64,000 nt of DNA from Streptomyces sp. SJL17-4. Lineage in GTDB: Bacteria > Actinomycetota > Actinomycetes > Streptomycetales > Streptomycetaceae. This document shows, piece by piece, positions 50,402 to 59,824 of this stretch. The first letter of the stretch is position 1. Each line of letters starts with the position of its first letter. A program made the position numbers and the translations under genes. The DNA lies in NCBI RefSeq assembly GCF_036826855.1, contig NZ_CP104578.1, forward strand, positions 3,100,001 to 3,164,000, read 5' to 3'. The notes below the pieces were generated by a model. That model ran no database searches and was not told the DNA's origin. It saw only the letters and a program-made list of their open reading frames with translations.

Positions 50402-52594
50402 ATGACCTCGTCTCGACAGCAGCCGGCCACACCCTCCGCCGGGCTCTCCTTCCCCCGCCGTCACGCCCGGACCCAGCGGTTCACCCTGGGGGTTCCGCGT
50501 GCCTTCTCGGTCTCCCCGGACGGGGAGCGCGTCGTCTTCGTCCGGGCCGCGTCCGGTGTGGACCGTACGCACCGGCTCTGGGTCCTCGACCTGCCCCGCG
50601 ACGGCGGCGCGCCCGTGGAGCGGGTGGCGGCCGATCCGGAGGTGCTGCTCGCGGGCGGCGAGGAGGAGTTGTCGCCGCAGGAGCGGGCGCGCCGGGAGCG
50701 GAGCCGGGAGGGCTCGGCGGGCGTGGTGGCGTACGCGGTGGACGGGGCCGTGGAGTTGGCGGCCTTCGCCCTGTCGGGGCGGCTGTTCGCGGCGGAGCTG
50801 CGGGCGGGGACGGCGCGGGAGCTGCCGGTGCCGGGGCCGGTGATCGACCCCCGTCCGTCGCCGGACGGGCGCCTGGTCGCGTACGTGACGGAGGGCGCGC
50901 TGCGGGTGGTGGGCGCGGACGGTTCGGGCGACCGGGAGCTGGCCGTTCCGGAGGAGGCGCATGTGTCCTACGGATTGGCCGAATTCATCGCCTCGGAGGA
51001 GATGACCCGGGACCGGGGTCACTGGTGGTCTCCCGCCTCGGACCGGCTGCTCGTGGCCCGCGTCGACGACCGGGCGGTACGGCGCTGGTGGATCGCCGAC
51101 CCCGCGCATCCGGACCGGGAGCCGCAGTCGGTGGCGTACCCGGCGGCGGGCACGGCCAACGCGGACGTGCGGCTGTTCGTCATGGACCTCGACGGGGTCC
51201 GCACGGAGGTGGAGTGGGACCGGGAGCGGTATCCGTACCTCGCGCGCGTGCACTGGTCGGCGGCCGGGGCGCCGCTGCTGCTGGTCCAGGCGCGGGACCA
51301 GCGGGAGCAGTTGTTCCTCGCGGTGGACCCGGAGTCCGGGGAGACGACGACCGTACGGGCGGAGCGGGACCCGGTGTGGCTGGAGGTGCTGCCGGGGGTG
51401 CCGGCGTGGACTCCGCCGGGACCCGGCCCGGGAGGCACCCGCGAGGGGCGGCTCGTACGGCTCACGGACGAGACCGGGGCGCGGGCCCTGGCCGTGGGCG
51501 ACGAGGTGCTGACGGATGCCGCGCTGCACGTCCGGGCCGTGCTCGACGTCGGGGAGGACGACGTCCTCGTGTCGGCGTCGGCCGGCGCCGAGGCGGCGCT
51601 CCCGGAGACCGGCGAGATCCATGTGTACCGGGTGACCGGGGAGGGCGCGGAGCGGCTGTCCGAGGGCGTCGGCGTGCACGGCGCGGTGCGTTCGGGGGCG
51701 GTGACCGTCCTGGTGTCGGCGCGGCCGGAGGCGCCGGGGAGCGTGGCCCGGGTGCTGCGGGACGGCGAACAGGTCGCGGTGGTGGCCTCGTACGCCCAGG
51801 ATCCGTTGCTCCGCGCGCGCGTGCGGCTCACGGAGGCCGGCGCGCGGCGGATCCCTTGCGCGGTGCTGCTGCCCTCGGGGTACGAGGAGGGTGACGGGCC
51901 GCTGCCGGTGCTGATGGATCCGTACGCCGGTCCGCACGGGCCGCGGGTGCTCGCCGCGCACAACGCGCATCTGACGTCCCAGTGGTTCGCCGACCAGGGC
52001 TTCGCGGTGGTCGTGGCGGACGGGCGGGGCACGCCGGGCCGCTCCCCCGCCTGGGAGAAGGCGATCGCCCGGGACTTCGGGCCGACCCTCGACGACCAGG
52101 TGGACGCCCTCCAGGGCCTCGCCGGGCGCTTCCCGCTGGATCTGGAGCGGGTGGCGATCCGCGGCTGGTCGTACGGCGGCTATCTGGCGGCGCGGGCGGT
52201 GCTGCGGCGCCCCGACGTCTTCCACGCGGCGGTGGTGGGGGCGCCGGTGACGGACTGGCGGCTGTACGACACCCACTACACCGAGCGGTACCTCGGCACT
52301 CCGCAGGACGATCCCGAGGTGTACGCGGCGCAGTCGCTGCTCACCGACGACGGGCTCTCCACGCCGGAGGTGCCCGCGCGGCCGATGATGATCGTCCACG
52401 GTCTCGCGGACGACAACGTGGTCGTCGCGCACGCGCTGCGGCTCTCCTCGGCGCTCCTCGCGGCCGGCCGGCCGCACGAGGTGCTGCCGCTGTCCGGGGT
52501 CACCCACATGACGCCGCAGGAGCAGGTCGCGGAGAACCTGCTGCTGCTCCAGGTGGACTTCCTGAAGCGGTCCCTCGGCGGGAAGCGGGACTGA
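50402..52594 (+). CDS. S9 family (dipeptidyl-peptidase IV-like) peptidase
   Basis: A 730-residue prolyl-oligopeptidase-family enzyme. The N-terminal 490 residues form the DPP-IV-type propeller (FSVSPDGERVVFVR, DPRPSPDGRLVAYV); the C-terminal alpha/beta-hydrolase domain has Ser590 in GWSYGGY, Asp670/671 in GLADDNV and His702 in GVTHMT. The conserved EEMTRDRGHWWSP segment likely binds the substrate N-terminus. No signal peptide is seen, so it is probably cytoplasmic, cleaving peptides perhaps imported by the nearby transporters. Confidence 0.9.
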   Translation: MTSSRQQPATPSAGLSFPRRHARTQRFTLGVPRAFSVSPDGERVVFVRAASGVDRTHRLWVLDLPRDGGAPVERVAADPEVLLAGGEEELSPQERARRERSREGSAGVVAYAVDGAVELAAFALSGRLFAAELRAGTARELPVPGPVIDPRPSPDGRLVAYVTEGALRVVGADGSGDRELAVPEEAHVSYGLAEFIASEEMTRDRGHWWSPASDRLLVARVDDRAVRRWWIADPAHPDREPQSVAYPAAGTANADVRLFVMDLDGVRTEVEWDRERYPYLARVHWSAAGAPLLLVQARDQREQLFLAVDPESGETTTVRAERDPVWLEVLPGVPAWTPPGPGPGGTREGRLVRLTDETGARALAVGDEVLTDAALHVRAVLDVGEDDVLVSASAGAEAALPETGEIHVYRVTGEGAERLSEGVGVHGAVRSGAVTVLVSARPEAPGSVARVLRDGEQVAVVASYAQDPLLRARVRLTEAGARRIPCAVLLPSGYEEGDGPLPVLMDPYAGPHGPRVLAAHNAHLTSQWFADQGFAVVVADGRGTPGRSPAWEKAIARDFGPTLDDQVDALQGLAGRFPLDLERVAIRGWSYGGYLAARAVLRRPDVFHAAVVGAPVTDWRLYDTHYTERYLGTPQDDPEVYAAQSLLTDDGLSTPEVPARPMMIVHGLADDNVVVAHALRLSSALLAAGRPHEVLPLSGVTHMTPQEQVAENLLLLQVDFLKRSLGGKRD

Positions 52595-52595
52595 G

Positions 52596-53549
52596 TCACC
52601 AGCCGGGCGGCGGCGGGTAGGGCGGGGCCGGGGGCGGCATCCCGGCCGGCGGGTACGGGCTCGGCGCGCCGGCGGGGGCGCCGCGCCCGGCGAGGAGGAC
52701 GAGCACCGCGATACCGGCGAGCAGCCCGAAGAAGGCGGTGAGGACGCTCAGCCGGCCGGCGGTCGGGAGGTCCCCGAGGTGGCCGATCAGTTCGTAGCGG
52801 GTGGTCCTGGCGACCTCGGCGATGCCGCCGACCGCCAGGAACGCCCCGGCGAGCAGTCCGAAGGCCCGGCTGTGGCGGGCCCGTACGAAGGCGGAGACGG
52901 CGGCGGTCCCGTACAGGGCGACGAGGATCAGCGACAGCCAGCCGGGCGGGGGCGCGAGGGCCGCCTTCATGATGGACCGGCCGCCGGTGAAGCGGTCGAC
53001 GGTGATCTCCACGGGCAGTTCGGTGGCCCAGTACAGCTCCCACAGGGCCACGACGAGCGCGCCGGCCGCGAGGAGGACGCCGGCGGCGACGGCGGGGCCC
53101 GTACGCGGGCGCGTGGGGAGCGGCTCGTACGACGCGGTGGCCGGGCGGCGGCCGGCGGCGGCGGTGACGATCAGAGCGGCGGCGAGGGCGAGTTCGACGA
53201 GCGCGGTGACGAGGGCGCCGCTGTCGGGCTCCCAGAGTCCGGGCAGGCGCAGGGCGAGCGTGACGGTGCCGGTGGCGGCGAGCGCGGAGGCCGCGTGCCG
53301 GGAGCGGATCGCGGCGGCGGCCGCGGCGACGGAGACGACGAGCAGCACGGCGTCGGTCAGGGAGGTGGCGGACCGTCCCCGGACGAGGAGGTGGTGGTCC
53401 CCGGCCCAGTGCCAGGCGAGGTCGACGGGCAAGCCGAGCGCGGCGAGATCCTTGAGGATCCACACGGCGGCGGTGAGGGCGAGCGCGGCGCAGAGCGCGG
53501 CGCCCGTGAGACGTGCCGGTCGTGTCACAGTCACGGTCCCGATACTCAC
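52596..53549 (-). CDS. Polytopic membrane protein, hypothetical
   Basis: A 317-residue protein with about eight hydrophobic helices, a conserved-looking loop LAWHWAGDHHLLVRG and a Pro-rich cytoplasmic tail ending PPYPPPPGW. No family recognised. It starts at GTG 53549 (VSIGTV); GTG 53534 is an alternative. Its stop is 1 bp from the convergent S9 peptidase stop, so the two transcripts must overlap unless they end inside the genes. Confidence 0.7.
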   Translation of the reverse strand: MSIGTVTVTRPARLTGAALCAALALTAAVWILKDLAALGLPVDLAWHWAGDHHLLVRGRSATSLTDAVLLVVSVAAAAAAIRSRHAASALAATGTVTLALRLPGLWEPDSGALVTALVELALAAALIVTAAAGRRPATASYEPLPTRPRTGPAVAAGVLLAAGALVVALWELYWATELPVEITVDRFTGGRSIMKAALAPPPGWLSLILVALYGTAAVSAFVRARHSRAFGLLAGAFLAVGGIAEVARTTRYELIGHLGDLPTAGRLSVLTAFFGLLAGIAVLVLLAGRGAPAGAPSPYPPAGMPPPAPPYPPPPGW

Positions 53550-53872
53550 GGTCGCCACCGACCGAAACAAGCGGTTCCGGGAAACCCACCCGCACCGCTT
53601 GGGGACGCCCACGCCGGCGAGTGAGCCGAAGGGCGCGCCGGGGGAACAGCCCCCGAGCGCGCGGAGGCCCGTGAGGAACGATCGGGCCGAGCACGGTCGG
53701 GGCTGCGAGCGCGGCACCAAGCGCCCGGAGGCGAACCGAGCCCAAAAAAGAGGGGTCCGGGCCGGGGCTACATGGCGCGCCCCGGCCCGGTTTCACGGCA
53801 CCCGCACGGCCGTACGGTGTACAGACTGCCGTGTTCGTATATCGGATCCGATTCCGTCAAGTTGCCTGTGCG
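53550..53872. other. Intergenic region with terminator
   Basis: Contains the promoter of the membrane-protein gene near its right start and the terminator at 53757-53790. The AT-richer part 53825-53870 shows no gene. Confidence 0.4.
53757..53790 (-). terminator. Terminator of the left peptide-transporter operon
   Basis: A 12-bp stem CCGGGCCGGGGC/GCCCCGGCCCGG (53757-53768 with 53779-53790) with a 10-base loop, about 80 nt beyond the last ATPase gene. Confidence 0.7.
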
Positions 53873-55006
53873 TTAAGGCGATTCGGGCTTCTTGAAGAGG
53901 CCGGGGCCGTTGTCCGGTGGCGTCTCGGGGCCGTTGTCGGTGTTCTCCGTGGGGACGACGTGCTTCTCCTCCGCGAAGTGGCAGGCCGAGTCGTGTTTCG
54001 CCGGGCTGTCCGTGAGGCGGAAGACGGCCGGGACGGCGAGGAGCGGGACTTCGAGGGCGCAGCGTTCCTGGGCCTTCCAGCAGCGGGTGCGGAAGCGGCA
54101 GCCGGAGGGGATGTTGGCCGGGGAGGGGACGTCGCCGGTGAGGATGATGCGTTCGCGGTGGGCGCGCGCCTCGGGGTCGGGGACCGGGACGGCGGAGAGC
54201 AGCGCCTGGGTGTACGGGTGGGTGGGGTGGTCGTAGATCTGCGCGTCGCTGCCGATCTCGACGATCCGGCCGAGGTACATGACGCCGACCCGGTCGGAGA
54301 TGTGCCGGACGATCGACAGGTCGTGGGCGATGAAGACGTACGACAGGGAGAACTCGGTCTGGAGGTTCCCCATCAGGTTGATGACCTGTGCCTGGACGGA
54401 GACGTCGAGGGCGGACACGGGTTCGTCGGCGACGATGATCTCGGGCTGGAGGGCGAGGCCGCGGGCGATGCCGATGCGCTGGCGCTGGCCGCCGGAGAAC
54501 TGGTGCGGGTAGCGGTTGATGTATTCGGGGTTGAGGCCGACGACGTCCAGGAGGTCCTGGACCTTGCGGCGCCGGTCGCCCTTGGGGGCGACCTCGGGGT
54601 GGATCTCGTACGGCTCGCCGATGATGTCGCCGACGGTCATGCGCGGGTTGAGCGAGGTGTACGGGTCCTGGAACACCATCTGGATGTTGCGGCGGACCGC
54701 CTTGAGGGCCTTGGGCGACAGGGTGGTGATGTCGTCGCCCTTGTAGCGGATCGAGCCGGACGTCGGCCGTTCCAGGTTGACGAGCATCTTCGCGACCGTC
54801 GACTTGCCGCAGCCGGACTCGCCGACGATGCCGAGGGTCTCGCCGGCGGCGAGGTCGAAGTCGACGCCGTCGACCGCCTTGACCGCGCCGACCTGCTTCT
54901 TGAAGAGGACACCCTGGGTGAGCGGATAGTGCTTGTGGAGGTCCCTGACTTCGAGGATCGCCTCGCCCGACCGGGTCTTCGCGGCGGTCACAGCGGTCTC
55001 AGCCAT
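53873..55006 (-). CDS. Peptide ABC transporter ATP-binding protein (OppF/DppF type), left operon
   Basis: A 377-residue ABC ATPase of oligopeptide import. Walker [10 protein letters not shown], signature [12 protein letters not shown], Walker [13 protein letters not shown] and the H-loop AHDLS are intact. The C-terminal oligopeptide-transporter extension with the Cys set ([21 protein letters not shown]) is present and may bind an Fe-S cluster, as noted for related ATPases. ATG 55006 overlaps the preceding ATPase gene by 8 bp. It is the last gene of a five-gene operon. Confidence 0.92.
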   Translation of the reverse strand: MAETAVTAAKTRSGEAILEVRDLHKHYPLTQGVLFKKQVGAVKAVDGVDFDLAAGETLGIVGESGCGKSTVAKMLVNLERPTSGSIRYKGDDITTLSPKALKAVRRNIQMVFQDPYTSLNPRMTVGDIIGEPYEIHPEVAPKGDRRRKVQDLLDVVGLNPEYINRYPHQFSGGQRQRIGIARGLALQPEIIVADEPVSALDVSVQAQVINLMGNLQTEFSLSYVFIAHDLSIVRHISDRVGVMYLGRIVEIGSDAQIYDHPTHPYTQALLSAVPVPDPEARAHRERIILTGDVPSPANIPSGCRFRTRCWKAQERCALEVPLLAVPAVFRLTDSPAKHDSACHFAEEKHVVPTENTDNGPETPPDNGPGLFKKPESP

Positions 55007-55982
55007 GGAGGCACTCCTTCCAGAAGTGGCAGGCGCTGGCGCGCGGCACCGGGGACTCGGTCACCTCGTAGAGCGGGGGCACGTCGGTGCGGCAGCGGTC
55101 CCGGGCGAGGGGGCAGCGCGGGTTGAAGGCGCAGCCGGGCGGGATGTTCAGCAGGTTGGGCGGCAGGCCCTTGATCGCGTACAGCTCCTGGCCCTTCTGG
55201 TCCAGGCGCGGGATCGATTCGAGGAGGCCCTTGGTGTACGGGTGGGCGGGGGCCTTGTAGATCTCGTGGACGGGGGCCTGTTCGACGATGCGGCCCGCGT
55301 ACATGACGGCGATCTTGTCGGCGACGTCGGCGACGACGCCGAGGTCGTGGGTGATGAGGATGAGGCCCATGTTGAGTTCGCGCTGGAGCTCGGCGAGCAG
55401 GTCCATGACCTGGGCCTGGACGGTGACGTCGAGGGCGGTGGTGGGCTCGTCGGCGATGATCAGTTCGGGTTCGAGGGCGAGCGCCATCGCGATCATGATG
55501 CGCTGCCGCATGCCGCCGGAGAACTGGTGGGGGTACTGGCCGACGCGTTCCTTGGCGGCGGGGATGCGGACCCGGTCCATCAGTTCGACGGCCTTGGCCT
55601 TGGAGTCCTTGCGCGACATGCCCTTGTGGACCTGGAACATCTCGCCGAGCTGGTCGCCGACGCTGACGACGGGGTTGAGGGAGGAGAGCGCGTCCTGGAA
55701 GACCATCGCCATCTTGGCTCCGCGGATCTTGCGCCGCTCCTCCTCCTTGAGCTTCAGGAGGTCCTGACCCTGGAAGAGGATCTCGCCCTGGGTGATCTTT
55801 CCCGGGGGGATGTCGAGGATGCCCATGACGGCCTGGGCGGTGACGGACTTGCCGGAGCCGGACTCGCCGAGGACGGCGAGGGTCTCCCCCGCGTCGACGG
55901 AGTAGTCGACGCCGTTGACCGCCTTGGCGACCCCGTCCCGGGTGTGGAACTCCACGTGCAGGTCGCGCACTTCGAGCAGCAT
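54999..55982 (-). CDS. Peptide ABC transporter ATP-binding protein (OppD/DppD type), left operon
   Basis: A 327-residue ATPase partner of the preceding one. Walker A GESGSGKSV, signature HQFSGGMRQRIM, Walker B LIIADEPTTALD and H-loop THDLG are intact. Its C-terminal Cys set (GCAFNPRCPLARDRC, SACHF) is conserved. The start is ATG 55982, 6 bp after the permease stop. The two ATPases would form a heterodimer driving the permeases. Confidence 0.92.
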   Translation of the reverse strand: MLLEVRDLHVEFHTRDGVAKAVNGVDYSVDAGETLAVLGESGSGKSVTAQAVMGILDIPPGKITQGEILFQGQDLLKLKEEERRKIRGAKMAMVFQDALSSLNPVVSVGDQLGEMFQVHKGMSRKDSKAKAVELMDRVRIPAAKERVGQYPHQFSGGMRQRIMIAMALALEPELIIADEPTTALDVTVQAQVMDLLAELQRELNMGLILITHDLGVVADVADKIAVMYAGRIVEQAPVHEIYKAPAHPYTKGLLESIPRLDQKGQELYAIKGLPPNLLNIPPGCAFNPRCPLARDRCRTDVPPLYEVTESPVPRASACHFWKECLHG

Positions 55983-55988
55983 GGGTCC

Positions 55989-56975
55989 CTACCTCAGCTT
56001 GGGGTCGAGGGCGTCGCGGACCGCGTCGCCGAGCATGATGAAGGCGAGCACGGTGATGGCGAGCGCGCCGGAGGGCCAGAGCAGCATGTGCGGGGCGTTA
56101 CGCACGTATGCGGCGGCCGAGGAGATGTCGATGCCCCAGGAGACGGTGGGGGGCTTGAGGCCGACGCCGAGGAAGGACAGCGTCGCTTCGAGCGAGATGT
56201 ACGTGCCGAGGGCGATGGTCGCGACGACGATGACGGGCGCGAGGGCGTTGGGCGCGATGTGGCGGAGCAGCATCCGCGAGTTGGAGGCGCCGAGCGCGCG
56301 GGCGGCCTGGACGTAGTCGTTCTGTTTGACGGTGATGACGGAGCCGCGGGCGATGCGGGAGATCTGCGGCCAGCCGAGGAGCACCATGAAGCCGATGACG
56401 GGCCAGACGCTGTTGCTGCTGACGACGGAGAGCAGGACGAGGCCGCCGAGGATGACGGGGATCGCGAAGAAGACGTCGGTGATGCGGGAGAGGACGCCGT
56501 CCCAGCCGCCGCCGTAGAAGCCGGCGAGGCCGCCGAGGACGGAGCCGAGGATCGTGACGCCGAGGGTGGCGAAGAGGCCGACCTGGACGGAGGCCCTGGC
56601 CCCGTAGACCGTACGGGTGTAGACGTCGCAGCCCTGGCCGTTGAAGCCGAAGGGGTGGCCGGGCTGGGAGCCCTCCTGGGCCTTGGAGAGGTCGCAGTCG
56701 AGCGGGTTGCCGCTGGCGATGAGCTGCGGCCAGATGGAGATGATCACCAGGAAGAGGATGATCAGGCCGGAGATGATGAAGATCGGGTTCCGGCGCAGGT
56801 CGTGCCAGGCGTCGGACCAGAGGGAGCGGGGTTTCTTGTCGGCGCCGGTGCCCTGGGGGCCGCCCGGGGTCTTCTCCAGCGTCTCGCCCTCGTCCATCGC
56901 GAGGTCGGTTCCGCCGCCGGCTCCGGTGTGGTTGATCGCGCGGCCGTCGTCGAACGGCTGAGGCTGCTCAGGCAT
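55989..56975 (-). CDS. Peptide ABC transporter permease (OppC/DppC type), left operon
   Basis: A 328-residue permease. A charged 60-residue N-terminus precedes the first helix (PIFIISGLIILFLVIISIW), then a loop with two Cys (LDCDLS, GQGCDVYT) and five further helices. The ATPase-docking motif is ARALGASNSRMLLRHIAPN. ATG 56975 overlaps the upstream permease by 8 bp; extension to 56993 is unnecessary. Confidence 0.9.
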   Translation of the reverse strand: MPEQPQPFDDGRAINHTGAGGGTDLAMDEGETLEKTPGGPQGTGADKKPRSLWSDAWHDLRRNPIFIISGLIILFLVIISIWPQLIASGNPLDCDLSKAQEGSQPGHPFGFNGQGCDVYTRTVYGARASVQVGLFATLGVTILGSVLGGLAGFYGGGWDGVLSRITDVFFAIPVILGGLVLLSVVSSNSVWPVIGFMVLLGWPQISRIARGSVITVKQNDYVQAARALGASNSRMLLRHIAPNALAPVIVVATIALGTYISLEATLSFLGVGLKPPTVSWGIDISSAAAYVRNAPHMLLWPSGALAITVLAFIMLGDAVRDALDPKLR

Positions 56976-57891
56976 AGCGGATCCTCGGGTCAAGGACGGC
57001 GTACAGGAGGTCGACGAGCAGGTTCGCCACCAGGAAGACCAGGACGAGGACGGTCACGAAGCCGACGACGGTCTGGGTGTTCTGGCGGAGGATGCCCTGG
57101 TAGAGCTGGTAGCCGACGCCGTGGATGTTGAAGATCCGCTCGGTGACGATGGCGCCGCCCATGAGCGCGCCGACGTCGGTGCCGATGAAGGTCACCACGG
57201 GGATCAGGCTGTTGCGCAGCAGGTGGCGGGTGATGACCCGGTGGCGGGGCAGGCCCTTGGCGACGGCGGTGCGGACGTAGTCGGCTCGCTTGTTCTCGGC
57301 GATCGAGGTCCGGGTGAGCCGGGTGACGTACGCGAGGGAGACCGAGGCGAGGACGAGTCCGGGGACGATCAGTTCGTCGAGCGGGGCGTCGGTGGAGACG
57401 GCCGGTTTGATCCAGCCCCACTTCACGCCGAGGAGGAGCTGGAGGAGGAGGCCGGTGACGAAGGTCGGGATGGCGATGACGACCAGGGTCAGCAGCAGCA
57501 CGGTGGTGTCGACGGGGTGGCCGCGCTTGAGGCCGGTGAGGACGCCGAGGCTGATGCCGATGACGATCTCGAAGAAGATGGCGACGAGGGTGAGGCGGAT
57601 GGTGACCGGGAAGGCGTTCGCCATCAGCTCGGTGACCTCCTGGCCGTTGAAGGCCGTGCCGAAGTCGCCGGTGAAGACGTTGCCCATGTAGGTCAGGTAT
57701 TGCTGCCAGACGGGCTTGTCGAGGCCGAACTCCTTCTCCAGCTGGGCCGCGGTCGCCGGATCGCACTGGCGGTCGCCGCACAGTCCGGCGATGGGATCGC
57801 CCATCACGTTCACCATCAGGAAGATCAGCAGCGTGGCGCCGAAGAAGACCGGGATCATCTGCAGCAGTCGCCGGATCACATATCGACCCAT
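56968..57891 (-). CDS. Peptide ABC transporter permease (OppB/DppB type), left operon
   Basis: A 307-residue permease with the classical start MGRYVIRRLLQMIPVFFG, six helices and the docking motif AVAKGLPRHRVITRHLLRN. A loop contains two Cys (AGLCGDRQCDP). It starts at ATG 57891. A 16-bp hairpin separates it from the binding-protein gene upstream, which would allow more binding protein than membrane components. Confidence 0.92.
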   Translation of the reverse strand: MGRYVIRRLLQMIPVFFGATLLIFLMVNVMGDPIAGLCGDRQCDPATAAQLEKEFGLDKPVWQQYLTYMGNVFTGDFGTAFNGQEVTELMANAFPVTIRLTLVAIFFEIVIGISLGVLTGLKRGHPVDTTVLLLTLVVIAIPTFVTGLLLQLLLGVKWGWIKPAVSTDAPLDELIVPGLVLASVSLAYVTRLTRTSIAENKRADYVRTAVAKGLPRHRVITRHLLRNSLIPVVTFIGTDVGALMGGAIVTERIFNIHGVGYQLYQGILRQNTQTVVGFVTVLVLVFLVANLLVDLLYAVLDPRIRYA

Positions 57892-57954
57892 GGGGGGCTC
57901 CGGGGGTTGGCTCCGGGAAGAGGGGTGGCTCCGCGTGGCGGCGGGGTGCGGAGA

Positions 57955-58003
57955 AGGCGTACGGCCCGGCGGCGCGGGGGTCCGCGGGCCGGGCCGTACG
58001 CCT
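57955..58003 (-). terminator. Intercistronic hairpin, left peptide operon
   Basis: A 16-bp stem (57955-57970 with 57988-58003) lies between the binding-protein gene and the first permease gene. It is likely a partial terminator or mRNA-protecting hairpin rather than the end of the operon. Confidence 0.65.
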
Positions 58004-58019
58004 CCGACCTGCTACGGCG

Positions 58020-59645
58020 TCAGTTGACCTTGATCTGGTCGTAGACCGGGACGCTGAACGGGTTCAGGGAGACGTTGGTGACCCGCTCCGAGTAGCCTGC
58101 GCTGCCGTTCTGGTACCAGAGCGGGATGGCACCCATGTCGTCGCGGAGGATGCCCTCGGCCTGCTGGAAGAGTCCGACGGCCTTGGCGATGTCGGGCTCG
58201 GCGTTGGCGTCGTTGACGAGCTTGTCGAACTCTGGGCTGGTCCACTTGCCGTCGTTGGACGAGGCGTTCGTGTAGTACAGCGGCTGCAGGAAGTTCTGGA
58301 TGAGCGGGTAGTCCATCTGCCAGCCGGCCCGGAAGGGGCCCTTGAGCTTCTGCGAGGTGACCTGGTTGCGGTAGTCGGCGAAGGTGCCGACGGGGTTGCC
58401 GACGCAGGCGCGGTCGTTGTCGAGGGCGCGGTTGATGGAGTTGCAGACCGCGTCGACCCATTCCTTGTGGGAGCCGGTGTCGGCGTTGTACGAGATCTTC
58501 ATGGTGCCGCCGGGGATGCCGCCGCCCTCGGCGACGAGCTTCTTCGCCTCGGCCGCGTCGTACTTGCAGAACTCGCCGCAGACGTCCTTGAACCCGCCCT
58601 CCTCGCCGAGGACCGGGGAGGTCCAGTCGACGGCGGGGGTCCGGGTCTTCTGGAAGATCGTCTCGGTGATCTGGTCGCGGTTGATGGCCATGGAGAGGCC
58701 CTGGCGGAGCTTCTCCTGGCCGGGCTTGTTCCAGGCCGGGTCGTAGAACGGGAAGGACAGGGTCTGGATGATGCCGGCGGGGACGTTGATGTACCGGTCG
58801 CCGAGGTCGGCTTCGACGTTCTTGAGCTGGGAGGCGGGGACGTCGTCGACGAGGTCGAGGTTGCCGGCCGTCAGGTCGGTGTAGGCGGTGTTGTTGTCGG
58901 TGTAGACCTTGAGGGTGATGCCGCCGTTCTGGGCCTTGTCGGCGCCGGGGTAGCCGTCCCAGCGCTTGAGGGCCATCTGGGAGCCCTTGGAGTACGAGTC
59001 GACGGTGTACGGGCCGTTGCCGACGGGTTTCGAGAGCCAGGCCGCGTGGTCCGTGAAGAAGGCCTGCGGGAGCGGGGAGAAGGCCGCGTAGCCCAGGGTG
59101 ATGGGCCAGGTGGAGAACTTCTGGGTGAGCTTGACCGTGAAGGTCTGGGGGCCCGTGACCTTGAGGCCGGACATGGTCTCGGCGGTCGGCTCGCCCTTCT
59201 CGGGGTGGACCTTGTCGTAGCCCTCGATCTGGCCGAAGAAGTAGGCGTTCTTCTGGTTGTTCTTCAGGTGGGCGCCGTAGTTCCAGGCGTCGACGAAGGA
59301 CTTGGCGGTGACCTTCTCGCCGTTGGAGAAGGTCCAGCCGTCCTTGACCGTGATGGTGAAGTTGGTCGAGTCGGTCGTGTCGATCTTCTCGGCGAGCATG
59401 TCCTTGGCCTCGCCGGTCTTCGGGTCGTACTGCTTGAGCCCCCGGAAGATCATGGAGAGGACCTTGCCGCCCTGCACCTCGTTGGTGTTGGCGGGCTCCA
59501 GCGGGTTCTGCGGGTCGCCCCACGAGGAACTCACGATGCCGTCGGCCCCTCCGCCACCGCCGCTGTCGTCGCCACCGCAGGCGGTCGCCGCGAGGGCGAC
59601 TGCGGTGGCCAGAGCGGCCCACTTGGCGTGCGTGGCTCCGCGCAT
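58020..59645 (-). CDS. Peptide ABC transporter substrate-binding lipoprotein, left operon
   Basis: A 541-residue SBP_bac_5 (OppA/DppA-like) protein. The signal peptide ends in the lipobox ATAC (Cys23), followed by a Gly-rich tether. Family segments include MIFRGLKQYDPKTGE, DGWTFSNGEKVTAKSF and GLSMAINRDQI. It would present oligopeptides to the permeases. It starts at ATG 59645 and is first in its operon; upstream, 59646-59750 is AT-richer and contains the promoter. Confidence 0.92.
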   Translation of the reverse strand: MRGATHAKWAALATAVALAATACGGDDSGGGGGADGIVSSSWGDPQNPLEPANTNEVQGGKVLSMIFRGLKQYDPKTGEAKDMLAEKIDTTDSTNFTITVKDGWTFSNGEKVTAKSFVDAWNYGAHLKNNQKNAYFFGQIEGYDKVHPEKGEPTAETMSGLKVTGPQTFTVKLTQKFSTWPITLGYAAFSPLPQAFFTDHAAWLSKPVGNGPYTVDSYSKGSQMALKRWDGYPGADKAQNGGITLKVYTDNNTAYTDLTAGNLDLVDDVPASQLKNVEADLGDRYINVPAGIIQTLSFPFYDPAWNKPGQEKLRQGLSMAINRDQITETIFQKTRTPAVDWTSPVLGEEGGFKDVCGEFCKYDAAEAKKLVAEGGGIPGGTMKISYNADTGSHKEWVDAVCNSINRALDNDRACVGNPVGTFADYRNQVTSQKLKGPFRAGWQMDYPLIQNFLQPLYYTNASSNDGKWTSPEFDKLVNDANAEPDIAKAVGLFQQAEGILRDDMGAIPLWYQNGSAGYSERVTNVSLNPFSVPVYDQIKVN

Positions 59646-59752
59646 GGAGTGCCTCCCGAATGTCCTAAGTCCGACTTAGGCCCCAATATCACCTGATATT
59701 GACGGAGCTGCACCTTTACGGCCGCCGGACGGTACCCCCGAAGAGCCGGGAG

Positions 59753-59810
59753 GACATGACGAAGGGCGCCCCGTTCCGTACGTACGGAACGGGGCGCCCT
59801 TCGTCATGTC
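59753..59810 (-). terminator. 58-bp perfect palindrome, terminator of the right peptide operon
   Basis: Arms of 29 bp meet at TTCCGTACGTACGGAA with no unpaired loop. It begins 14 nt beyond the stop of the last ATPase gene of the right operon and lies about 110 nt before the next binding-protein gene. Confidence 0.85.
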
Positions 59811-59824
59811 TGCCGGTCGGTGCG

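Noticed and set aside
54933..57131. 732-codon plus-strand open frame opposite the left peptide operon
   Set aside because: It covers three well-defined ABC genes on the other strand and encodes a low-complexity Asp/Gly/Val sequence.
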